Origin: Cladophialophora immunda
Taxonomy: Eukaryota; Ascomycota; Eurotiomycetes; Chaetothyriales; Herpotrichiellaceae
Direction: 5' to 3'
Length of the DNA stretch: 64,000 nt
Assembly (NCBI RefSeq): GCF_000835495.1
Contig: NW_015622541.1
Location: 5,270,001-5,334,000, forward strand
Positions 1 to 9,483 of the stretch are shown here, in pieces. The notes beneath the pieces were generated by a model. The model was not told where the DNA came from and did no database searches. It worked only from the letters and a program-made list of their open reading frames with translations. Every line of letters begins with the position of its first letter. The stretch's first letter is position 1. A program made the position numbers and the translations under genes.

Positions 1-233
1 TTACCATATTGCTCTGGCCGATTATGATTGTCGGGTCTTGCCTGATCAGCCATGACCAGCGGCGAGAATACATCCGACTACTGCGGACGAAACCCAGGGT
101 CGACATCTCCCAAGTGAGCGAGGCGGCAACCCTCATGGAATATTTGTGGGAAGACGACGACGAGCGCGCTTACGGGCCCTTTGGTCTGGACTTTGTCATG
201 AGGAAGCACCACATCAATTTCAGCATGGCCTGA
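1..233 (+). CDS. 3' end of a fungal-specific transcription factor (partial)
   Basis: The reading frame is open from the left edge of the window and ends with TGA at 231-233; the start lies outside. About 76 residues are visible. They begin with an LLWPIMIVGS stretch, followed by a charged helix and an acidic LWEDDDERAYGP stretch. The 'LWP-(hydrophobic)3-G' motif near the C-terminus is characteristic of the fungal-specific transcription factor domain that follows a Zn(II)2Cys6 cluster. The zinc cluster itself is not in the window, so its presence is inferred from the family. No function can be assigned beyond probable transcription regulator. It could also be a C-terminal domain protein that has lost the DNA-binding part. 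Confidence 0.6.
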   Translation, partial: TILLWPIMIVGSCLISHDQRREYIRLLRTKPRVDISQVSEAATLMEYLWEDDDERAYGPFGLDFVMRKHHINFSMA

Positions 234-1081
234 AGTCGCAGATTGCACGCCCCATCTTGCTGCAAGTTGAGGCAGAGTGAGGCGCTGAAGGCGACCATGA
301 CCTCATTCTTGTGGGATGCACTAGTTGGTCCGTGACAGCGCGGCCGAAAGACAGAATCTGTAACAAAGCGCCGGCTGAGTCGGACGACCGTGTCTGTGAC
401 GTCGGGCGCCCAGCCTGATGGCGCTGCCGTGTTAGAAGCTACTGACAACCAGAGAAGAAGGCAGAGGCGAAGTATGGTTAGCACCGTGGGGGTTACACGA
501 GTCTTGCCCAGCTCTCTAGGCGCCGCAACTACCCATGTAGGAAGCCATGAGCTGGGCGTCGACACCAATGCAGCAATACGAGCTCACCGATGAGTCCCTC
601 GTAATTCAACTGTCCTGGCGGTGGGCTTCTACTTCAAGTCATACGAAGCACTTCAAACTCCACACCTGACCCTCGAGGACTAGCCAAGCCTGCTTTAACC
701 CGAGCGTTAACAGAGCTTCACTAAGGCGTGGTGAGGGCCAAATTAGGTCTCAGCAATCGGCTTGACTTGTCTCTCCGCTAGGCAGTTCTTTCAGACGAGA
801 ACCCCTGCCCTTAAGCAACACATACATATACTCATAGGAGAGAAGCTTCATTCTGTCATACAAGTGAAAGTAGCTGACCAACCCAACTACTACTTGTAAA
901 AGCCCATCTCGACGCCACAGATGCACGCTAGTCCTTGAAGGGACGCTTGCATCGATATGACTCTTTATTGTCTATCCGCGCCGTCCGCACGTTCAGGCTG
1001 GAAGAGACATAAACAGCCATGCAATCAACAAGACAAAACTCAAAAAAGGCACAAGGGGTGTGAGATTCCAAACGGCACCTC
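234..1081. other. intergenic, no gene seen
   Basis: This stretch lies between the end of the transcription factor fragment and the GNAT gene. The open frames here are short, lack protein-like composition, and overlap one another on both strands. It presumably holds the 3' UTR of the first gene and the promoter of the second; no clear TATA box was seen. Confidence 0.6.
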
Positions 1082-1757
1082 ATGGCACATTCCACGGTGA
1101 TTTCCCATCTGGAGGATGGAAAGGTTGAGATTACCACGGAGCGGCTTCTGCTCCGCGCGGCTAGGGAGGACGACGTGATGGGCGTGTATGAAGCATTCTC
1201 AGACCCGGAAGTAATGCGATATTGGTACGTGAGGACCCCTTCCGACATATCAAATGATCCCTTCCCAACTCGCATCTCATGGAAATTGGAAAAGCACCCT
1301 GCCCCACGAGGATCCATCGCAAACCCAGTCCCGGCTCCAAGAGATGATCGACTCCCCAACGAACGGCACAACCAACTTTATCATCGCCCTCCGCCCCGAC
1401 CGCAATCACCCCATCGGCATCGTCGGCATCAACGCCCCGGAATCCCACGAAATCGGCTTCATCCTCTCCCGCCAGCACTGGGGGACGGGCATCGCGCAGG
1501 AAGCAGTCAGCTGTGTGCTGGGTTATCTGTTCGGGGCCAGGGGGATGGACGAGGTGATTGCGGAGGTGGAGCCCAGGAACCGGCGGTGCGTGAGGTTCTT
1601 GGAGAGGCAGGGGTTTACGGAGAGCGGATTCACGGAGAGGATGTGGGAGGTCGGCGGCATTTGGTGGGATTCTCTGCAGCTGAGGTTGAAGAGGGAGTCG
1701 TGGGAGCAGAGAACGGAACCTGAGTCTCTGAACACCGAGACTGGTCAAACTCGGTAG
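1082..1757 (+). CDS. GNAT-family N-acetyltransferase (RimJ/RimL type)
   Basis: A predicted acetyl-CoA-dependent acetyltransferase of the GNAT fold, about 201 residues in two exons: 1082-1224 and 1295-1757. The 70-nt intron starts GTACGT and ends AAAAG. Exon 1 gives the typical opening TERLLLRAAREDDV and SDPEVMRY. Exon 2 restores the frame with TLPHEDPSQTQ, then HPIGIVGI, GFILSRQHWGTGIAQEAV (the acetyl-CoA-binding segment) and RNRRCVRFLERQGF. These are the standard landmarks of the RimJ/RimL-like branch, whose members act on protein N-termini, amino sugars or small amines; the substrate here is unknown. At the junction the model gives Cys where the family usually has Trp-Ser, so the exact splice site deserves a check. 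The unspliced frame runs into unrelated sequence, which supports the intron. Confidence 0.82.
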
Positions 1758-2551
1758 TAAGGTGCACCTCATCCGCTCGGATCCCCTCTCCCTTTTTTGT
1801 CTACAACTACAAGAGTCATTTGCAGGGTAGCGTCGTGGGATAATGATATACCTTCAGTGACCGCCCAGGGCACTCCCATCGAGTGAACAGTAGAACTTCG
1901 CCTGTCAACCAGCAGACAAGAAACAGCACCCAGCAAGGCGCCACTGTGCCCTGAGGCTATGTCCCATGGGAACATGCGACCCGGTTTTGGCATGAGACGA
2001 CCCAGCGAGCTAGATACCTCGGTAGATAAGAAATGGGTACAAAGAGATACATACACACACACCCCCACGCTAGAAGGCAACCAAGCGCTTCCAAACCGTC
2101 GCCTAAATCCTTCTAGGCTTCTACCTAGAGATGCCGAAAATGAGGCTCTGGGCCGGTTGTTTTCTTTTGAAACCAGGCAACGACACTCTTGGCGGGACGG
2201 TTCGCATTCCAGGTCGAACTAGTAACTTTCTTGATATCATGCCTGGGCCACGGGATCTGATTTGTCAAAACCTTGGTCCTTCGGGCCTCTCCGATGAGGC
2301 GGCGCTGCCACAAATGACGATGTCGATGGGTGCCATGACTCGCAGTCTCAACTTATATGAATCTCCCCCCTATTTCCTGTTCATTCCCTCGGGTTTGGAC
2401 CTCTTTCTTTCTACCCGATAAGCCCTGCGAGAGAGACTTACCCTACAACACCCTGTGAACCGCAGCCAAGGCGACTGACAATAGTCTCTTGGCCAGCCGC
2501 GCACGCCTTCACACGACCACATCACCAAGGAAACCCATCCCTACGGATCAT
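1758..2551. other. intergenic, promoter of the CorA-like gene
   Basis: No gene is visible. The last 100 bases before the next start codon are pyrimidine- and CA-rich, as in many fungal leader sequences. An open frame continues upstream of 2552 to 2489 but begins with TTG, so it is treated as leader. Confidence 0.55.
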
Positions 2552-4279
2552 ATGCCCGCAGAGAGCCTAGACAGCCTTCTCATATCCTTCGACGACTTCC
2601 AGCGATACAATGGCCACCATGCCATACACACTCTCGAACTTCCTCGCTCGCCCCACGACAATTCCACAATCCCCGTCGACCCCAAAGCCACTCCTTACGA
2701 TATCGCGCAATGGCTACGGCACCCAAGTCCAAAACCAAACTCGAGCGATGCCACCATGAAGATTCTGCTGATCCAAACCCATAACCAATCCACTGCAAAA
2801 CGACCACCAAGCCTTTTGTCTAACTCTATTGCCTCATCTCGACAACCACCTCCGACCCAGACTTCCCAGCATCAGAAGCAGGCCGGATTTGTGATTGACA
2901 TCCTTACCAATCTCGACCTTCCGCTAGCCGCATTCGGGGCCTACTTGAAGGCTCACTTAACTTTTGTCTGTGTCCCTACCTTTTCATCGAATTCTCAGTC
3001 TGATAATACCATCCGAAAGACATCGACATCATATTACTGTTCTGGGACTAGTTGGACTGTCACGTGGTCTCATAACCGCGCGACCAATCATACTGCAGCT
3101 GTCATTTGGCATCGTGAAGGTGACGGAGATCAAAGAAAGAATGAGGTTCTTACTGACCTCCTTCGTCTACAAACCCACCTGTCTCATCCTATGCTTCTTG
3201 GTTATATCAAAACCAAAGTCTCGTTGAGTTTCACTTTCGATATGTTGGACGACATGAATCGAGAAACTCTCGCTCTCGAACAGGAAATTGGGTTCCCTAC
3301 TTGGAACTGGGTCCTTGATAGGGTCGAACCTGGACGTGGTGTCGCTGAAACACACGATCAAGCTGTCGAGGGATTCAACATCCTTTCAGGCAAGCTTACA
3401 AACATCCGCTTCCGACTCAAGACCTTCCAGCAACAAATCAAGTTCATTTCAAGGTGTAACAATCAATATCGAAAGTCTCTTGACCCTTCAGCGCCAAATT
3501 TTCAGTCAGCCTGGCGTGAGTGTAAAGAACTCGACCATTTCATGAATGTGATGTGGGATTATACCTTCATTCACCTCTTTGACGCGGACTCATTAGGCGA
3601 ACGTCTTCATAATGCCATGTCCTCTGTCTTTCAATTGACGACGCAGCGCGATTCCCGCGCCAGTCTTGCCGTTGCCGACATCAACAACGAGCTCGCGTGG
3701 CAAGGGAAAAATACCAATAAGGCAATGAGGACAATTGCGTTCGTCTCTCTACTCTTTCTACCGGGAACATTTGTCGCATCATTCTTCGATACTCCCATCT
3801 TCAATTTTGCCATGCCGCAGGATCATAAACAGGTTATCGTGCCTGTGCCTTTCGCGATATACTGGACGGTGAGTATTGTGTTGACTTTTGGTTTGGTATT
3901 GGCCTGGGTTAGCTATCTTCGACGCAGCAAAGAGATGGATCTGCGTGAACGGGAGATTGAAAGAAAACAGTTTCATGAGAGGATCAGGAGGCGGCAACCA
4001 GGTGGTCCTGTGGCTATGTTGTTGGAGGGCAGAAACGTCAGCGATATGAACTATAAGGCAGTCGAAAGACGGTCCACCTGGGAGCTCTTGACGAGGAATA
4101 GGTCGCGCAACAGCCACAATGCGAGAGATGGCGCGAGAGGGAGGAGAATCCACGAGGAGCTGTATGGAATCCCACTGCGACAATCATACGCAACCCCAGA
4201 AATCGGCATTGGGCCAATGAAACCGGCCTATCTCAACCCCAAAGGAAGCGACGAAGGCGGCTGGCCGTCAGCAGTCTAG
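2552..4279 (+). CDS. CorA-like membrane protein
   Basis: An uninterrupted 575-codon frame. The N-terminal 380 residues are soluble and mixed in structure. Two hydrophobic segments follow, at about residues 391-412 (AMRTIAFVSLLFLPGTFVAS) and 432-456 (PFAIYWTVSIVLTFGLVLAW), separated by a short loop. A basic, arginine-rich tail follows. Two C-terminal helices after a long cytosolic domain is the CorA/ZntB divalent cation transporter architecture. The GMN signature that normally follows the first helix is replaced by FFDTP, as in the large fungal CorA-like family. Magnesium transport therefore cannot be assumed. The first ATG (2552) was chosen; the frame is open 21 codons further upstream without another ATG. 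Function is unknown; it may act in transport or in membrane-associated signalling. Confidence 0.8.
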   Translation: MPAESLDSLLISFDDFQRYNGHHAIHTLELPRSPHDNSTIPVDPKATPYDIAQWLRHPSPKPNSSDATMKILLIQTHNQSTAKRPPSLLSNSIASSRQPPPTQTSQHQKQAGFVIDILTNLDLPLAAFGAYLKAHLTFVCVPTFSSNSQSDNTIRKTSTSYYCSGTSWTVTWSHNRATNHTAAVIWHREGDGDQRKNEVLTDLLRLQTHLSHPMLLGYIKTKVSLSFTFDMLDDMNRETLALEQEIGFPTWNWVLDRVEPGRGVAETHDQAVEGFNILSGKLTNIRFRLKTFQQQIKFISRCNNQYRKSLDPSAPNFQSAWRECKELDHFMNVMWDYTFIHLFDADSLGERLHNAMSSVFQLTTQRDSRASLAVADINNELAWQGKNTNKAMRTIAFVSLLFLPGTFVASFFDTPIFNFAMPQDHKQVIVPVPFAIYWTVSIVLTFGLVLAWVSYLRRSKEMDLREREIERKQFHERIRRRQPGGPVAMLLEGRNVSDMNYKAVERRSTWELLTRNRSRNSHNARDGARGRRIHEELYGIPLRQSYATPEIGIGPMKPAYLNPKGSDEGGWPSAV

Positions 4280-5973
4280 GGAGCTTGAATTGATGATTGA
4301 GGATTTGCAATGAATTTTCTCTCGGTGAGGTTTCGAGAATGACGTCAGAGGGTGCTGTCGGAGCTTTTGGAATATCCGCTATTCAGTATACGATGATAGT
4401 GATGATGATTATGATGACCATGATAGGCAATGAAGTGTTGAGTGAGAAAGCAGTTGCGGTTCTCAGAATTGCTGACGTCGCTGCATTGTCCCTGCCAAGC
4501 CCGCGCCAAGGCTCCAGATCTCAATGACAAGGCTGAACAGCTTCAACTTCCCCCCCTTTTCGTCCTCGCCTCCTCCACTCCTCCACATCCTCCGCTCTCC
4601 GTGTCATTGGCTTTCCGTCCTGGCGTCATGACTTTTCAGCTTCCACGTTTCCCATCCACACAATGCAGGAATCCTTTCAAGCACGGCCCAGCAACCGAAG
4701 TGAAGTCCACGTACCCACCTTCATCTTGTTGCTCTCAAGGTTCCCCTGAGGTAGCAAGGTGGTCTATCATTCGGCATGTCCCACGGAGCGAATCACAGTC
4801 CACCATCACTTAGTCTCCGGCAACCTCACCTACTCATCCTACGACCCAGGTCAATGCCCAATGCTCACGGTGTGTCTCAATTCATTGCCTTCCTACAGCT
4901 CGCAGTCTCCGGGACTTTAGCCGTACGGCGCTGAGCTGCTTGGTGATTGCGGCGGCTTGCGTCTAACTTGAGGACGTCCCTCGAAAATTCCGATATTTGG
5001 TGATGACAATTTCGGTGATGATTTCTGCATGAAGCCTTTCTACTATCGAAGCAGAAGGAGCACATGGCATTGTGGAATGTATGCTACCGGGGAGTTTCAT
5101 CTTGTCTCTGACCGCCTCCCAGAAGGTACTTTGTTTTCTTCAGTTCGCACGGGCCCCTGCAGCTGTTGCATTTGCCTGATTGAAACGGCTCTCCAGTTCC
5201 GCACCATGGGTCCACCTTATCATGACGTCCTGTTGTTCTTTGACCTGGTTCGATGCAGGAAGTGGGGGATGCATCTTGTTCTCCTGGTCAGACCTCCATA
5301 ATCTACAGCGCCCTGTCTCTTAAGCGATCGCCAGGCTCCAGTGCCAGATCGCACTAACATCTCAGATCTGGAGGTTCTGGCCTCGCGAAGCCAGCAGGTC
5401 ACGCCGTCACGACCTGAGAGATCATTACACTCTACACAGTGATCGGTGCACTAGCTGCCTGTTCCTGAAGAAACAAGCATTGGTCTAATGGCTGACAATT
5501 GAGCTCACCGCTTTGTTTCAGATCGAAGATCGATCTGCAAGTGACCAGGCACCGGCGATGCATGAGCCAAGTCAGCACGGACGGAGTCTCGAAATAAGGA
5601 AAACGATGATTCATCAAGACACGATTTCAGACGAGTTCTGCTTTGAGCGAGCTGAAGTGATGACGAGATCGAAGTTGCCAACAGGGCACTGTTCATGCAG
5701 AAGGGAGAACAGGACCGAAGAACAACGACCAAAGGAAATAACCCGACGTCATGATAGATGCATTGACGCTTCTCCCGGGCACAGGCCATCATCAGATCCT
5801 CAGGCTGAGCCGAGAAAAGCGTGACAGGAAGAGCGATCATTTGTCTATATAAACAGTCGTTTCCTCCCGGTCTGAAGCACATTTCCCTCATCATCAAACC
5901 ATCATCAGCAGGAAAACAGCTTTCAACCTCACCACCACAAACCAAAACTCCAAACAAACCAACCACCATCAAC
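4280..5973. other. 1.7 kb intergenic region, promoter of the KGG gene
   Basis: No supported gene. A short GATGAT-rich stretch lies near 4392-4422 and a pyrimidine-rich stretch near 4545-4600. Overlapping short frames on both strands have no recognisable domains. The right end carries a good TATA box (separate entry). Confidence 0.55.
5846..5853 (+). promoter_or_regulatory. TATA box of the KGG-motif gene
   Basis: TATATAAA lies 121 bases before the start codon at 5974 and is followed by a CA-rich leader (CATCATCA, ACCACCACAAACC) typical of strongly and inducibly expressed fungal genes. The spacing fits transcription starting around 5880-5920. Confidence 0.65.
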
Positions 5974-6468
5974 ATGTCTGACTACAAGCCAACTGGTACG
6001 ACTAATTCCACCCAACAACACCCCATCCTCCTCCCCCCGCATGATCTGGAGCTCTATCCGGGGCACCCTCTAGCTACTGCTTCCTTTCAGCTCCTTATCT
6101 ACCCCAACATATCCATGTGTCTTCCTTCCCTTTTACTCGTCGTTATATCCTCACCCCATCTCAATTTTGGAAAAAAATGACACGAAAGCTAACTGTTCCC
6201 TCCTCGTTTGCAACCCTTAGAACACGACGGTCTCCGCAAGGACGGCCAGCCCGACCAGCGCGTCAACCAGCCCGGCTTCGCGCACGGCAAAGTGGACCCG
6301 CACGAGGCGGGCAAGAAGGGCGGCCACTCCTCGGGCGGCGGTACCTCGGACTCGTCCAGCTCGGGCGGGAGCAGCGAGAACCCCCAGGGCGCGTCCCACC
6401 TCGGCGGCGAGGGGTTGAGGAAGGACGGAGAGCCAGACCAGCGTCTGAAGATGAACCAGGACTCTTAG
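5974..6468 (+). CDS. small hydrophilic KGG-motif stress/conidiation-type protein
   Basis: Two exons, 5974-5995 and 6221-6468, encode 89 residues. The intron is 225 nt (GTACGA...CCTTAG, with a GCTAAC branch point at 6188-6193). Splicing joins MSDYKPT to EHDGLRKDGQPDQR, which matches the usual start of short fungal hydrophilic stress proteins. The protein has no hydrophobic core. It is rich in Gly, Ser, Asp and Lys, contains one EAGKKGG motif (KGG / Con-10-like), and has a near repeat of the first block (EGLRKDGEPDQRL) at the end. Relatives are LEA-like proteins abundant in conidia and under desiccation, heat or osmotic stress; that role is inferred here. A strong TATA box and a GC-rich, C-ending codon choice in exon 2 suggest high inducible expression. 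Confidence 0.78.
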
Positions 6469-7138
6469 GAGTGGGATTCACTGGGTCTGGGGATACATGA
6501 GTGGATTTTGACAACACTATGGATGCGAGCAAAAAGGATGGAATGGGCGGGAATTCGCCTCAACTTTGACCAGAACTAATTGTCATCTATCAGTATATAC
6601 CTAAACTCCCCAGTCAAGCAACCATAGGTAGATCTAGAGGCTACATTCAGAATAAACACTGTCCCAGTTTCCTCGACAACGAGATATTTCTGCTCCGAAA
6701 CTTTGTCTCAATGTTATTGTTTTTGCTCGACATATACAACCTGAAACAAACATGATCGAGAAGCTGTAAGCCTGACAAAGAAGATATTTGATTGTGGTAT
6801 TACAAAATTGAAAATTTAATCCCGTCCATTGCGGCCATCTCAATTCATATTCCCGAGGCAATTCTCATGTTCGTTTCCCGTAGGTGCCTCATCCTATTAT
6901 ACCTGTACTTCCATCAGTCTTGCAATAAACATGTTCCCTTGTAGTCTTGGTCGGCCATTCAGCGCCATTGCTAAAACTCTCAATTCTATCTTTCATGCAT
7001 TTTCATCCATCCTGCATATACCGTTGAAACGTTGCCTCCCACGATTGCTTGCCGCCGAGAGAGAGCTAGAAATACGCTCAAAACAATGAAATCAAAATTC
7101 ATAACCGTAGGCCGACTCTGACCAATGGATTCATCCAT
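6469..7138. other. intergenic between convergent genes
   Basis: An AT-richer stretch holding the 3' ends of two converging transcription units: the KGG gene on plus and the homeobox gene on minus. No gene seen. Confidence 0.6.
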
Positions 7139-9483
7139 CTAGGTGCCGGTGTAATCCTGAGGAGCTGTGTTCGCAAACACATAGTTTTTAGGCTTCTGTT
7201 GAGCAAGTTGTTGCGCAACATGTGCATGTTCCTCTTTTTGGTTTGGAAACTCTTGAATATAAAACTCCGTTTTCTTCTGTTCGACGTGAGATACAAAGTC
7301 CACTTCAGACTTGTTGTCCGAAGGTAGGACAAATTGTTGGAATTGGCCGCTGAGTCCATCACATTGATTCGGAAAACCAAGAGAAGCAATGTGTGTCACA
7401 GGAAATGATGGTATTTCCGGCGATGTTAGGGGGCAGTCCGACCAGCTGCTGTTGGTAAGTGGTCCAGCTGAGTAAGGAGGTGTGTAATCGGTGAATGCCG
7501 CATATTGCGGAGGAGCAGAGGCAGGCGGAATGAGAGATTGTTGCGATTGCGCTCTGCTCATGAAGGCCGCCATCATCGGTGTCACCGGGGGTGACGCTGC
7601 TGCGATCGCAAGGTTTTGAGGCGGACGCATGGAATATTGATTGGACATGTCAATGGCTTGCGCAAAGAATGGGTTCTTTTCCGGATCAATTACATAACCG
7701 CTTGGCATGTGGTCTGGCGACAACAAGGGTTCTGCCAATTCTCCCAGTGGTGTTGTTGTCATTGCTTGTTGAGCCATTAATTGGTTCAAAGCCTCTGCTT
7801 CAGCAAAAGTCGAGGCACACATGGGCGACCTTTGAGCCGAACTGGCTTTCCGGATTCCTGCATATCGCGAGTGAAGGCTTTGACCGGCCGACTTAACGTG
7901 TCGAACACCATGTGGTGCTTGAGGGCTCATGATGCCCTGGCGAAATGTGGGGGAGGCCGATGTCATGGCTCCGTAGGACCGGCTTCGAAGCGAGGCTGAT
8001 GTCAAGGCTGCGGGTCGAGGTCGCTTTCTTCGTGCGGCGATGTCGAGAGGGCCACTCTGCGGAGGACAGATCCCCTCCGAAACTCGCTGGTCTGGTAGCA
8101 TGTTGGGCGCATCGCTTGCGAGAGCAAAGTGGCTGAAATTGGTCGAGAGATCCTCCGTGGTCGATGGGCGTCGCGAACCAGGATATGAAGGCATAGTCAG
8201 ACCTGGCGAGGGCAGTGCCGTCATGGGACTCTGGTGACTGTGCATGCCTTTCGGAGTAGCAAGGGACTCCCGGTAATCTTCAGGCGTCACTACAAAAGAT
8301 TCTTGCCCATAGTCCGCCACTGGGTCAATGGTGGTTGGGTCTTGACTGGGCGTCTGTTCTGCAACCTCATCGCCGAAGCCAAAGTCAAAGGAAGTATCCT
8401 GAAATGTGATCGGAGAGGGATATGGCACGGTTCCAGCAGTCCGATTTGGCCAAGTTGGCAAGCTAGATGTCGACGAAGCGGTGTGTGAGTCGTTTAGTCG
8501 AATGGGGAGCTGCATCGATGCAGTTTGCGGAGGAATCTCTAGAGACGACATAGCGGTGGCTTGCGGCTGAGTCACCTGCTGGCCTTGCGCTGCTTTGGCC
8601 TGCCCCAGAGCACGCTGCAAAGAGTTCCAACTAGCTTCCTTGGGGTTCTCGACGACCGTAACGGGCGAAGGTGATGTTTGTGCGGTGGAAACTGATGCTG
8701 CGGCTGAATTCGTGCTTGACTCCTTTGTTGGTGAAGCAACAGAAGACCTGGGAGAAATAATTTCTCGCCTTGAGATTTCAGCCAGAACAAGGTCCTTCGG
8801 CTCTTTCGAACCAGGCTTGGTTGCTGCATGCTGGGCTTCGTATTCTTCTTGTCTCTTCTGCTGCTTTGCCTTTGCTCGACGATTCTGGAACCAATTCTGC
8901 ATGCCAGTTAGCCAACAATCCGTGCTCATGCAATACAGTCGACACATACCCCGACCCGGTTAAGCTTCAAGTTTGTCTGTATAGCCAATTCCCTCTTCAA
9001 CTGGGAGCTCGGCTTGTGATTTGCTTGAAAATGGGCTTCCAGGATTTCAGCTTGTTCCTTGGTGAGTCTAGGGCGCGTTGAGATCTCCTGATTCTCTCCA
9101 AACTCATCCTGCATCATGCCCGCATCCGCAAAATCGGCATACTCTGCTCCGCCGTAGGGCATATAGAAATCGTCAACAGGCTGCTGGGCGTGAGTCATGA
9201 AGGCTTGATACTGGACTTGCGGGTAGATGAACTGTGACTGAGGCTGGGAGGCAAAGGCAAAAGCATTTTGTTGCATGTAGTCCATATTGGCTGCTTGTGA
9301 GGATTGATAGGTCAAGACAGGATTCCTTCGAGCAGGTTCTTCGGCGGGGAGTCGAATATCGCCTGTTTGGTTTGTAAAGCCGCTACCTCTGTCCCCCAGA
9401 TAGCCTACTTTTCGAGCAAAAGCAGTTGAAGCCAGTATATGCGCAGTCGTGGGATCAAAGTGCTCAGGCGATTGATCAGGCAT
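7139..9483 (-). CDS. homeodomain transcription factor (HtfA/Htf1-like)
   Basis: Two exons on the minus strand, 9483-8950 and 8896-7139, encode about 763 residues. The 53-nt intron (GTATGT...GCAG) interrupts the homeodomain recognition helix. The homeodomain spans about residues 135-193: RPRLTKEQAEILEAHFQAN, then QLKRELAIQTNLKLNRVG, joined by splicing to NWFQNRRAKAKQQKRQEEYE. The invariant W48, F49, N51 and R53 are present. The rest is low-complexity and rich in Gln, Ser and Pro, as expected for a regulator with activation regions. The closest remembered relatives are A. nidulans HtfA and Magnaporthe Htf1/Hox2, which are needed to form conidia. A similar developmental role is inferred from the domain and not shown by the sequence. 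The very large upstream region fits a developmentally regulated gene. Confidence 0.88.
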
